Assembly (NCBI RefSeq): GCF_910592395.1
Contig: NC_088308.1
Location: 11,857,001 to 11,921,000 of the forward strand
Direction: 5' to 3'
Source: Lineus longissimus
Taxonomy: Eukaryota > Nemertea > Pilidiophora > Heteronemertea > Lineidae
DNA: 64,000 nucleotides
The translations under genes were made by a program, and so were the position numbers. The notes below the pieces were generated by a model. It saw nothing but the letters and a program-made list of their open reading frames with translations. It had not been told where the DNA came from and made no database searches. Below, one piece after another: positions 20,820-28,735 of this stretch. The first letter of the stretch is position 1; each line of letters starts with the position of its first letter.

Positions 20820-22133
20820 CTACATGGGAAACTCCCAACACTCCTCCGTCGTCTTCTGAGTGCCGTTAGGCAGGATCTCCGTAACTTTCCTCGTGTATCT
20901 TCTGGGGATGACTCCGTCGAACACGTTCTTCGGTAGGTATTTGGTTGCTGGCTTCACCTTCGGTACCCGTGGTTTCAGAAAAGGTGGACAGGGGGGTCTA
21001 AACGCGGCCATGTCCTGTGGCATGGACAGGTCTGTTCTAAGATTTCCTTGGCCCACCCGCTTGGTCGGGGACACCACCACAACCTTCTCAAGGCGAGTTG
21101 CCTCTGGCTGCTGATTTCCGGATGTGGCGGAGGCCTCAATCGGTAGTTCAGGCCTTGGCGGTTTAGCAATTGGACCAACCTCGGCCGAGCATGGTGGAAC
21201 ACTATCGATCTGCTGGCACGGTGGAACCTGGTCTGGCGTGTCCAGAGTCGGACCGGACAGGCGGCAGGGGCTACTATGGGTGTTAGACAGCTGATTTATG
21301 GTCAGACCAACTGGACTGTCGGGGCTCTCCACGACCGATCGGTCCACAGTCACGGTGGGGCTTGCTGGCCGGCTGGGGCTTGCTGCCGGGCTGCCGGTAG
21401 AGCTGGCAGCAGGACTATACCTCCCTAAGTCCGGGTCCGCCATGGCTTCACGGAATGGGTCCTGCGTCGGCGTGTCGAACGCACTTATCATCATTTCATT
21501 GGAGTCGGCGCGGTCCTCGAACGGGTAATCTGGCACGGGATCCGTCTCTTTGGCGGGGGGTTCAATGCGTGACGCCTCAGCCCTGCTAATTTGTTTCTCG
21601 GCAGCCTCATGGAATCTGGCCTCCACTGTCGCTCTGCGTGCTGCCTTCGTGGAGCTGGGTTTGAACAATCTGACATGGGCGTCAGGCTCACCTTCCGAGG
21701 ACGACTTAGTTTTCATTGGGTTGGCGGGCCCGTGGCGCTTGGTGGCCGACGACACTCGCTTTCCTGAGGGTGTTTGGGTCGGGGACTCATCCCCAAAGCA
21801 TTCTTTCATGAGGCGGGCTTCTAACTCGCATGGTGGCGATGATGGAGCCGCGACGGACACCTCGTCCGCCTCGGAGCATACAGACTCCCAATCATCGCAC
21901 GAGTCGTCACTTTTTTCTTCTTCCTTATCATGGCTATCTTTCGGCGGCGGTGGTAGTGGTGCTCTGCGGCAGCCGGCTCTGTGGCCCAGAAACTTTAACC
22001 GGTTGGTGAATACAGCTTGGCAGAAACGACACTCGAACAACTCGGCCGGTTTACCTCTTCTCGTTGGTTTTACTATCTTAGACCTCATGGTAGGGACCGT
22101 CGGGTTTGAAGCGGGTTTGTAGATGGTTTTCAT
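20820..22133 (-). CDS. Accessory zinc-finger protein B of the Gypsy element (Ser/Pro-rich)
   Basis: The frame is open from 22322, but its first ~60 codons overlap protein A and cross the splice acceptor at 22164-22166. The likely start is therefore the ATG at 22131-22133 (MKTIYKPAS), giving 437 residues. Near the N-terminus is a CCHC finger, CRFCQAVFTNRLKFLGHRAGC-like, with C-x2-CQ-x(12)-H-x3-C spacing. The long middle is acidic, then Ser/Pro-rich and probably disordered (repeated SPAAS, PPC). The C-terminus reads LPNGTQKTTEECWEF and matches the end of protein A (LPSGVVRITEETWEF). The shared finger and tail show A and B are diverged duplicates. There is no signal peptide or membrane helix, so this is not an envelope. 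The role is unknown; binding nucleic acid or host chromatin, or control of LTR transcription, are inferences. It is probably made from a spliced mRNA. Confidence 0.75.
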   Translation of the reverse strand: MKTIYKPASNPTVPTMRSKIVKPTRRGKPAELFECRFCQAVFTNRLKFLGHRAGCRRAPLPPPPKDSHDKEEEKSDDSCDDWESVCSEADEVSVAAPSSPPCELEARLMKECFGDESPTQTPSGKRVSSATKRHGPANPMKTKSSSEGEPDAHVRLFKPSSTKAARRATVEARFHEAAEKQISRAEASRIEPPAKETDPVPDYPFEDRADSNEMMISAFDTPTQDPFREAMADPDLGRYSPAASSTGSPAASPSRPASPTVTVDRSVVESPDSPVGLTINQLSNTHSSPCRLSGPTLDTPDQVPPCQQIDSVPPCSAEVGPIAKPPRPELPIEASATSGNQQPEATRLEKVVVVSPTKRVGQGNLRTDLSMPQDMAAFRPPCPPFLKPRVPKVKPATKYLPKNVFDGVIPRRYTRKVTEILPNGTQKTTEECWEFPM

Positions 22134-22163
22134 TTTGGGGAGTGTCGGTATTGATGGTTGGTT

Positions 22164-22184
22164 CTGAAACGAGAGGCAAAAGAA
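22164..22184 (-). promoter_or_regulatory. 3' splice site before accessory protein B
   Basis: On the minus strand TTTTCTTTTGCCTCTCGTTTCAG precedes the protein B start by about 30 nt and follows the stop of protein A by a few nt. A pyrimidine tract ending in CAG is a strong acceptor. It suggests a subgenomic spliced mRNA, as retroviral env is made. The matching donor was not identified. Confidence 0.6.
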
Positions 22185-22191
22185 AACTTGG

Positions 22192-22719
22192 TTAGTAAAA
22201 TTCCCAAGTTTCCTCTGTGATTCTGACCACTCCGCTTGGCAGGGGCTGGCGGCGCACACGGTGGAGCGTTTTTGGACCGAGAACCCGGAATCCGACATCG
22301 CCGATGCAGGGACGTGATGCATCCGGGTGCATGTCCTCCAGGGTGAGGATCTCTTCCTCCATCTGCTGTGCTTCCGGCTTCGGTTGGCTCATTGGCGCGC
22401 GCACTTTGATCATTCTGTCCTTGGGTACCGGCCGGCTGTGTTCTTCTATGGCATGTCGCATTGCCATCTTCTTGTTTCCGAAAACCTGCTCACAGCCTGG
22501 GTACGGACATGGCGCAGGTGGTACGTGCTCATGCTCGTGGTGGTACCTGGCCCTTTCTTCTGTGTGGAAACTGCAGCCGCAGGCTGGCTCTGGGCATGGG
22601 ATCTTCGGCTCACTACCGCAAGTCTTGCGGTGACGTATCAGCCCTTTTACGCTTCCATACAATCTCTGACATATCGTGCATGGCCACAACATCCCGGATT
22701 TATGAGGTTTAAACGGCAT
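22192..22719 (-). CDS. Accessory zinc-finger protein A of the Gypsy element
   Basis: This 175-residue protein follows pol by 57 bp. It has three fingers: a CCHC-type at about 14-34 (CTICQ...HR..C), then CPEPACGCSF...H-x3-H, and CPYPGCEQVF...H-x4-H, the last two resembling classical C2H2 fingers with CPxPGC spacing. The rest is short, ending in the tail TEETWEFY shared with protein B. The ATG lies one base after a splice acceptor. The protein has no transmembrane segment. Position and splicing resemble env, but the product looks like a nuclear or nucleic-acid-binding factor. No Gypsy family with such a pair is known to me, and a search is needed to say whether it is new. Confidence 0.8.
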   Translation of the reverse strand: MPFKPHKSGMLWPCTICQRLYGSVKGLIRHRKTCGSEPKIPCPEPACGCSFHTEERARYHHEHEHVPPAPCPYPGCEQVFGNKKMAMRHAIEEHSRPVPKDRMIKVRAPMSQPKPEAQQMEEEILTLEDMHPDASRPCIGDVGFRVLGPKTLHRVRRQPLPSGVVRITEETWEFY

Positions 22720-22720
22720 A

Positions 22721-22748
22721 CTAAAATAGACAAAAAGGGAATAAAAAC
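22721..22748 (-). promoter_or_regulatory. 3' splice site before accessory protein A
   Basis: On the minus strand TTTTTATTCCCTTTTTGTCT then ATTTTAG ends one base before the ATG of protein A. It lies after the pol stop codon (22777-22779), so splicing here would remove gag and pol completely and give an mRNA starting with protein A. Confidence 0.6.
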
Positions 22749-22776
22749 GAGGGTGGCCCTAAGATGATGAAGTTAT

Positions 22777-25700
22777 TTATTGGTCGAAACGTTTTGGTAA
22801 CTTAAGGTCTACTCTAGGCCTGAGTCGATCTAAGACACTTTGTTCTACGGAAATATCGCCTTCTATCTGGCCGTCCTCCCCCGGATCATTGTCCACCGTT
22901 TCGACTTGTACGTTTGTTAGTTCCTCAATTTCGGTATCCGATTCGATCTCCTCCATGACGACTTCTTTGGGCTGCCAGGTTGTCATGCTATTTCCCCTAT
23001 AGAGTTTCAATCGGTCGTAATGGATGACCCATGGTTTCGCGTTTCTGCTTTTCTGAATGCGGTACACTGTATCCGACAGTCTCTTCAACACCAAGTAAGG
23101 TCCTACCCAATTACATGCGAGTTTTGTCGCCAGTCCTTTCCGGTGGCGCGGATTATATACCCAAACAAAATCTCCTTTTATGAATGGAGCTCCATGTTGT
23201 CTCTGATCGTATGTTCGTTTCTGTCTCTTATGTTGCTTTTCTATTTGGATACGGGCCTTGTCATATGCCTCCGAGAGTCTTCTCTTAAGATCAACGGCGT
23301 AGTCTTGGGTCAGAAATTCTTCTTCATTTAAATCACCGTGAATGATGTCGAGCGGCACGCTCATCTCCCGGCCGAACATCATGTAATACGGAGTCCCATG
23401 CGTTGTACTGTGGACTGCAGAGCGATAAGCCATCATTGCAAACGGAAGCTGTTCATCCCAGTCTTTCTGATTCTTCTTGACCATTACTGACAAAGAGTTC
23501 AATAATGTCCTGTTGTGACGTTCGATCATTCCGTCCGATTGTGGGTGAACAGGGGTCGTCCTTGTCTTCTGTATATCTAGGATCTTACACACCTCCTTGA
23601 TTAAGTTGGATTCATAATTCGTGCCCTGGTCTGAATGGAGTTGTCGAAACGAGCCGTATCGGCACACGAACTCGCTTACAATTTTCTTTGCCACCGTCAC
23701 GGCCTCTTGGTTCGGCAGAGCGTATCCCTCGATCCACTTAGTGAAGTGGTCTCCGACCAATAATATATACTTATTACGTCTGGCGGTGATGGGTAGAGGG
23801 CCAAGTAAGTCGGTACTAATCCTCTCCATCGGTAATCCGACGAGGTAGGTCTGGAGCTGACCTTTATTCCTATGGGGAGGGGCCTTCTTTGACTCACATT
23901 TGTCACAACTTTTGCATAAATCAGTGATAGTGTCCTTCATATTTTTCCAATAAAACCTTGCTTTTGCCCTCTCGTATGTTTTCTGAATTCCGAGATGTGC
24001 CGCTGTCTTCGCACAGTGTAGCTGTTGGAATAGTTCTTCTCGGAATCGGGTGGGTAACAGGGGTTTTAATCTCATCGATCTTCCGTCATCGGCCTCGTAT
24101 CTCTGGCACAACACTCCGTTTTTGAATCGCAACTGTTCCCACATAGACCAATAATGTTTATCACTCTCGTTGTGTAAGGAGACTGTTTCCCAAGCTGGTC
24201 GCTCATGATGTTGTTCTTTCAAATCAAAAATCCACCTGAACTCGGGGTCTGTCTTTTGAGCGCCTCTCATAACTTGATCTGACCAGTTATCGGCTCTTTC
24301 AATCCGTGTCTGGCGGACTGCACCATCCGTCTTTCTTTGTGGTTTTCTTCTCTTTCTAATTGGTCGTGGCTTTTGATACCAATGTTTAGGTATCCACTTG
24401 ATGACGGTAGGCGCAGCATCTTCGAGAGGACCGGCGTGTTCTGTTTGAGTTCCTACGTTATTGGTCAAAACGGACTGTTTTTCTGCTGCTGTTTGAACTT
24501 GTCTGACGCAGGGAGAATTATTTCGTTTGCTGGAGCAGTAACCACACGGGACTCGGGACATGGCGTCGGCATTTCCGTGCAGTTTCCCTTTCCTATGGAT
24601 TATCTCAAAGTCGAAAGTGCTGAGAAATTCTATCCAACGCGCCAGCTGGCCCTCGGGTTCTTTAAAATTCATCAACCATTGTAAACAGCTGTGATCGCTT
24701 CGTATGGTGAATTTCTTGCCAAATAGATAGTGCCGATACTTCTTAACAAAGGTGACAACGGCCAACAGCTCTCTTCGGGTGACACAGTAGTTCTTCTCGG
24801 CAGGGGACAACGTTTTACTTCCGTAGGAAATCACTCTCTCCTGGCCATTTTGCATTTGGTTTAGTACGGCTCCGATAGCGTAACCAGATGCGTCGGTGTC
24901 CAATATAAATTTTCCGTGTCTATTTGGATATCCTAGAATCGGTGCAGATATCAAAAGGTTTTTTAAAGTCTGGAAGGACTGCTCGCAATCCTCGTCCCAT
25001 TCAAAGATCTTATCATTGTTTGATAAACGGTATAAAGGCATGGCTGTGTCTCCGAAGGATGGAATAAAGGCTTTGTAGTAGGTCACCAGCCCAAGGAAGG
25101 ACTTTACATCGGTGAGGCATTCCGGGGTAGGCCATTGTTTTACTGTCTCAATCTTACCAGGGGACGTGCCGACACCGTCTTCAGTCACCAGGTGTCCCAG
25201 AAATTCGACTGACTTCTGGAACAGGTTACATTTCTTTGGTTTAAGCTTGATGCCTGCTGCCTCTAACTTGGTGAAAATTTTGGATAAATTTTCGAAAGCA
25301 TCTTCGAAATCTTTTCCCATGGTGATTATATCATCGAGGTAAACTAAGCACGCTTCCCATTCTAGCCCACTGAGTATGTTTTGCATCAGGCGGGAAAAGG
25401 TGGCGCCAGCATTCACAAGTCCGAATGGCATGCGGCGGAACTGGAAATGACCCAGCCTGGTCGAAAAGGCTGTCTTCTCCTTTGATGATTCTTCCATCTC
25501 TACATTCCAGTACGCGCTGGAAATGTCAAGTGCGCAAAACCATTTTGACCCTTGTAAGCTGTCTAACTGACTGTCAATTCTTTGAAGTCCACTATTTGTT
25601 TTAATTGTGACCTGGTTCAAACGTCGAAAATCAATGCAAAATCTTTGCGTTAAGTCCTTTTTTTCGACCAAGACGACTCCACAGCTCCAGGGGCTGATCG

Positions 25701-27579
25701 ACTTTTCGATAACTCCGGCCTGCAACATCTCTCGGACTTGATTGTCTGCTTCTTCTTCTTGATGGATCGGTAATCGCCTCAATGGTTGGCTCAGCGGCGG
25801 GGCGTCTCCCGTATCTATTCGGTGTTTGATTCCTGTCGCGGTTCCTATGTCTAATTTTGATTTGGAAAACAATGGCAAATGAATCGCTAATAAATCCTTC
25901 AATTTCTGCGGCTGATCGCCCGACAGATATGAAGTTCCACGCTTAAACATTTCCTGTAATGATTCGGGTAACTGATTTCCCAGTGCATCAACATATTCGC
26001 TCATCTCTTGATCCGTCTCACAATGATTGAGTGATTCGGACAGTAACGTATTTACATCACCGGTGACGCTTCCTTCTTTTCCCGCTTTGGCGTATTGGTG
26101 TGGGGCTAGACCGGTTTTAGACTCTGGGTCGCCGTGCCCTCCCACGACCGTGGCTCTCGCAGGTCCGAAGTTTTTTTGTATTTCTGACTCATCCTGAGTC
26201 GCAGGCTTCTTCTTCTTCTTCTTCTTCTCTTCTTCAACTCGGGACAGTAACGTATTTACATCACTGGTGACGCTTCCTTCTTTTCCCGCTTTGGCGTATT
26301 GGTGTGGGGCTAGACCGGTTTTAGACTCTGGGTCGCCGTGCCCTCCCACGACCGTGGCTCTCGCAGGTCCGAAGTTTTTTTGTATTTCTAACTCATCCTG
26401 AGTCGCAGGCTTCTTCTTCTTCTTCTTCTCCACTCGTTCAACAGCATGGCGGGAAGTCCGGTCAAGAGTTTTAGGCACCATAGAGCTCATAGGTCCGCCC
26501 TGCCTTTCCCCAGCCGCCAATGTTGTCTCAGAGGACTTCTCACTAACTTCATCTTCAAACATCTCATTTGCTTCTGTAGTGCTTGGCCGCACTTCTTCTC
26601 TCTTCAAAACTGTAGGGGAGTTCTCTCCATCTCCGTTATCATCATTCAGGGGTTGTATTTGTTTGATCGGGCTTAGGATTCCCAAAGCGGTTCCTGCTTC
26701 TAACAAGATGGAGTCATCTGTAAAATTAATCACGGGGAGGGGTATTATTTTATTCTCGGAGTCCACAATCGCTTTTCCAATTAGACAACCACACGGTATG
26801 TTCAGTCCTTCTTTGGTTCCTTTGGTAGGTTCTGCGAGCGTCCATTTTCCGACAGGAAGGGATTTTGTTTTCCTGGTTGGTATCACTGCTCTCGATTGTG
26901 GTGGTAGGATTATCTTCTCCGAGATGATCAACCGGCAGCACCTTCCAACTTGTACTTTGGCCGTACGGACATCTCCACACAAAACTTGCTCTCCACAGCA
27001 CATCAGAGATCTAGCTGCTGGGTAGAGTTCGCATCTAAAGTGTCTAATAAAATCCATCCCCAAAAGTCCTTCAGCTTGTATGTCAGCCACTATGACGGTG
27101 AAAGGGGTGTCTGTGTTATCGAGGATCCCAAGATTGACATCACATTGACCGTACACCATCAAAGGGCTGTCATCAGCGGTGGTAAGTTGGATATCGGACT
27201 CTTCTAAGGGTGGTCTAAGATCTTGATCAATCTGTTTGAACTTCTCGTGACTTAATATGGTTACACAGGATCCGGTATCGATGATGAATTTAGTGCGCAC
27301 ACCTCGAATCCTTGCTTGCACGAATAACCCGTCGTCTGATTGTGGTCCTATGCGCTGGACAACAGATTGACGTCTTGCTGGTGTTTTAGTTGGTATTCTT
27401 GGTATTTGATTCATGGTATGGGGATGTCCTGCTTGGTTCCTCGTCAAATTGGAATGCTGTCGGGGATCAACGTTCACGACCGGCGCTCTCCCCTCTGCGT
27501 CGGCCTGGGTCCATTTCCCGACGGACGATTCTGGGTACACTCTGTACTGTAATGGCCGTATTGGCCGCAATTCCAGCAT
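22777..27579 (-). CDS. pol: Gypsy pol polyprotein: protease, reverse transcriptase, RNase H, integrase
   Basis: The 1600-codon frame overlaps gag by 106 nt in the -1 frame, so it is expected to be made as gag-pol by frameshifting; its own first ATG is incidental. Visible domains: aspartic protease DTG at 101-103; a linker with a 68-residue tandem duplication rich in lysine (383-515); RT with FCIDFRRLNQ, MPFGLVNAGATF and YLDD at 747-750; RNase H with DTDAS near 894; integrase with an HHCC zinc motif near 1190-1230, STDLLGPLP, HSDQGTNYES and GMIERHNRTL giving D, D and E. The tail (HYDRLKLYRG, then acidic) has no obvious chromodomain. All key residues are present and there are no internal stops, so the element may be competent. 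It belongs to the Ty3/Gypsy group on RT-RNaseH-IN order; the lineage was not resolved. Confidence 0.96.
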   Translation of the reverse strand: MLELRPIRPLQYRVYPESSVGKWTQADAEGRAPVVNVDPRQHSNLTRNQAGHPHTMNQIPRIPTKTPARRQSVVQRIGPQSDDGLFVQARIRGVRTKFIIDTGSCVTILSHEKFKQIDQDLRPPLEESDIQLTTADDSPLMVYGQCDVNLGILDNTDTPFTVIVADIQAEGLLGMDFIRHFRCELYPAARSLMCCGEQVLCGDVRTAKVQVGRCCRLIISEKIILPPQSRAVIPTRKTKSLPVGKWTLAEPTKGTKEGLNIPCGCLIGKAIVDSENKIIPLPVINFTDDSILLEAGTALGILSPIKQIQPLNDDNGDGENSPTVLKREEVRPSTTEANEMFEDEVSEKSSETTLAAGERQGGPMSSMVPKTLDRTSRHAVERVEKKKKKKPATQDELEIQKNFGPARATVVGGHGDPESKTGLAPHQYAKAGKEGSVTSDVNTLLSRVEEEKKKKKKKPATQDESEIQKNFGPARATVVGGHGDPESKTGLAPHQYAKAGKEGSVTGDVNTLLSESLNHCETDQEMSEYVDALGNQLPESLQEMFKRGTSYLSGDQPQKLKDLLAIHLPLFSKSKLDIGTATGIKHRIDTGDAPPLSQPLRRLPIHQEEEADNQVREMLQAGVIEKSISPWSCGVVLVEKKDLTQRFCIDFRRLNQVTIKTNSGLQRIDSQLDSLQGSKWFCALDISSAYWNVEMEESSKEKTAFSTRLGHFQFRRMPFGLVNAGATFSRLMQNILSGLEWEACLVYLDDIITMGKDFEDAFENLSKIFTKLEAAGIKLKPKKCNLFQKSVEFLGHLVTEDGVGTSPGKIETVKQWPTPECLTDVKSFLGLVTYYKAFIPSFGDTAMPLYRLSNNDKIFEWDEDCEQSFQTLKNLLISAPILGYPNRHGKFILDTDASGYAIGAVLNQMQNGQERVISYGSKTLSPAEKNYCVTRRELLAVVTFVKKYRHYLFGKKFTIRSDHSCLQWLMNFKEPEGQLARWIEFLSTFDFEIIHRKGKLHGNADAMSRVPCGYCSSKRNNSPCVRQVQTAAEKQSVLTNNVGTQTEHAGPLEDAAPTVIKWIPKHWYQKPRPIRKRRKPQRKTDGAVRQTRIERADNWSDQVMRGAQKTDPEFRWIFDLKEQHHERPAWETVSLHNESDKHYWSMWEQLRFKNGVLCQRYEADDGRSMRLKPLLPTRFREELFQQLHCAKTAAHLGIQKTYERAKARFYWKNMKDTITDLCKSCDKCESKKAPPHRNKGQLQTYLVGLPMERISTDLLGPLPITARRNKYILLVGDHFTKWIEGYALPNQEAVTVAKKIVSEFVCRYGSFRQLHSDQGTNYESNLIKEVCKILDIQKTRTTPVHPQSDGMIERHNRTLLNSLSVMVKKNQKDWDEQLPFAMMAYRSAVHSTTHGTPYYMMFGREMSVPLDIIHGDLNEEEFLTQDYAVDLKRRLSEAYDKARIQIEKQHKRQKRTYDQRQHGAPFIKGDFVWVYNPRHRKGLATKLACNWVGPYLVLKRLSDTVYRIQKSRNAKPWVIHYDRLKLYRGNSMTTWQPKEVVMEEIESDTEIEELTNVQVETVDNDPGEDGQIEGDISVEQSVLDRLRPRVDLKLPKRFDQ
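26039..26442 (-). repeat. 204-bp in-frame tandem duplication within pol
   Basis: Two copies start at 26041 and 26245 (CAGTAACGTATTTACATCAC), each ending in a (CTT)n run that encodes six to eight lysines on the minus strand. The copies differ by only a few bases. The duplication adds 68 residues between protease and RT without breaking the frame, probably through slippage or unequal exchange at the (CTT)n runs. Confidence 0.9.
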
Positions 27580-28409
27580 TCTATCTCATTCAATGGTTTC
27601 CTTCTTCTTCTATTCTCAGTGGTGACGACCATCTTGGACATGGTCTCTCGTAGTTGCTTGATGCATTCAGTGTTACCCTGAACACAGGCGGACAGGGACA
27701 TTTCCTCTTCTTTCTTATTCACATTCTTTACGGTTCTTCTCGGCTTGTCATCTCCTTCGCCGGCCCACTTTCTGAAGCCCGCACTTTCTTCAGCAAGCTG
27801 AACCGCTTCGTCCAAGTTAGACGGACGTCCCTGGAGTACCATAACCTTCAGTACTTCGTCTTGTATGGCTTGAATGAAATCTGTTTTAGCGAGACGTTCT
27901 CTCTGTTCATAGCTACAGTCGTAGGCTAAAGTGCTTCGCTTCTTAATCCAGCGACCCAATTCGCGGAAACTCTCATCTGGCTTCTTCTTTCTGTTCCTTA
28001 GTTCGGCTACATGCATCTCGGCCATCTTGGACGGTCCGAATTGGTGGTCTAGGCAATGTACTAGGTTCTCATATTGCTCGAGTTCATGGTCTGGCAATCC
28101 ACATGCGACCTCAAGGGCGTCCCCTCGAAGGTGCGAGAACATTCGGTTGGCCATGTCATTCTGCCACTTATTGATTCGGGCAATTCTCTCGAACGTTTTC
28201 AACCATACGGGCCATGGCTGATTTTCGCCGGTGAAATTCTCAATTCGAATGGGTTTCTGGAAATTATTCCTCGTTGGAGCGACTGGGCCATCGCCTGCTT
28301 CTGGTAGAGTTGGGGAGGTTGGATCCTTCCTGAACCGGAAGGTGACTTCTTCATCTAGGCTTTCATCCCTGTCCTGGCTGACATTCAGGCTTGCGTCGTT
28401 CTCGGCCAT
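27474..28409 (-). CDS. gag: Gypsy gag protein
   Basis: This 311-residue protein starts at an ATG in good context (AAAAATGGCCGAG). A capsid-like helical region runs from about 50 to 210, including FTGENQPWPVWLKTFE and MFSHLRGDALEVACGLP, typical of Gypsy gag. A single CCHC knuckle (CWNCGQYGHYSTEC) lies near 284-297, followed by a short basic tail. Gag would assemble the particle and bind the genomic RNA. It overlaps pol by 106 nt and carries the frameshift site just after the knuckle. Confidence 0.93.
   Translation of the reverse strand: MAENDASLNVSQDRDESLDEEVTFRFRKDPTSPTLPEAGDGPVAPTRNNFQKPIRIENFTGENQPWPVWLKTFERIARINKWQNDMANRMFSHLRGDALEVACGLPDHELEQYENLVHCLDHQFGPSKMAEMHVAELRNRKKKPDESFRELGRWIKKRSTLAYDCSYEQRERLAKTDFIQAIQDEVLKVMVLQGRPSNLDEAVQLAEESAGFRKWAGEGDDKPRRTVKNVNKKEEEMSLSACVQGNTECIKQLRETMSKMVVTTENRRRRKPLNEIECWNCGQYGHYSTECTQNRPSGNGPRPTQRGERRS
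27485..27519 (-). promoter_or_regulatory. -1 ribosomal frameshift signal at the gag-pol overlap
   Basis: In the gag frame the minus strand reads TC-G GGA AAT (27513-27519), fitting the X XXY YYZ slippery rule. Seven nt later a stem can form between GGCCGACGC and GCGCCGGTC (one A-C mismatch, one G-U) around a 10-nt loop AGAGGGGAGA. The pol frame is -1 relative to gag. Slip site, spacer and stem together match retroviral frameshift signals. Confidence 0.7.
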
Positions 28410-28712
28410 TTTTACTAACGTTGGATACTTGAATATATATAAAACAAATTATTTGTGCAATCGAATCTGGCTTTCTTCCACAGTGATGATTAGGATGTCG
28501 TCAGCGTAGGTGATGATCTGCATCAGGTAAAATCACAAGGATGGAATATCTCGTGGTGCGGGTAAGATCTCCGATATGAAATCAGAAGGAAGAAAACACT
28601 TATTGATCATTTGTTACTACGCTGGAAACTTCTACTGTAGATATAACATCGTCCTCTTCTTCAGGGCGAACAATCCTGGGTTTGTTAGTTAAACTTCAAT
28701 GACAGAGCGAGC
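28410..28712 (-). other. Leader between primer site and gag
   Basis: This is the roughly 300-nt untranslated leader of the Gypsy element downstream of the 5' LTR. No ORF on the sense strand is worth noting. Packaging signals and a splice donor are expected here or in the LTR's R-U5 part, but I could not identify them. Confidence 0.4.
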
Positions 28713-28732
28713 CAATCCCACCGCTGTCACCA
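28713..28732 (-). promoter_or_regulatory. Primer binding site complementary to tRNA-Leu
   Basis: The plus strand reads CAATCCCACCGCTGTCACCA, which looks like the 3' end of a leucine tRNA (T-arm AATCCCAC, acceptor, CCA). On the element strand it is TGGTGACAGCGGTGGGATTG, 3 nt from the 5' LTR. One or two acceptor bases differ from the tRNA-Leu 3' end as I know it, so the isoacceptor call is tentative. Confidence 0.8.
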
Positions 28733-28735
28733 AAT

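Noticed and set aside
20820-22322. Accessory protein B as an envelope glycoprotein
   Set aside because: It has no signal peptide, membrane helix or cysteine-rich ectodomain; the visible domain is a zinc finger and the rest is Ser/Pro-rich. The part upstream of 22133 overlaps protein A and the splice acceptor.
28713-28732. A tRNA gene fragment
   Set aside because: Only the 3' tRNA-Leu-like end including CCA is present and it lies exactly at the primer-site position; genomic tRNA genes do not encode CCA in animals.
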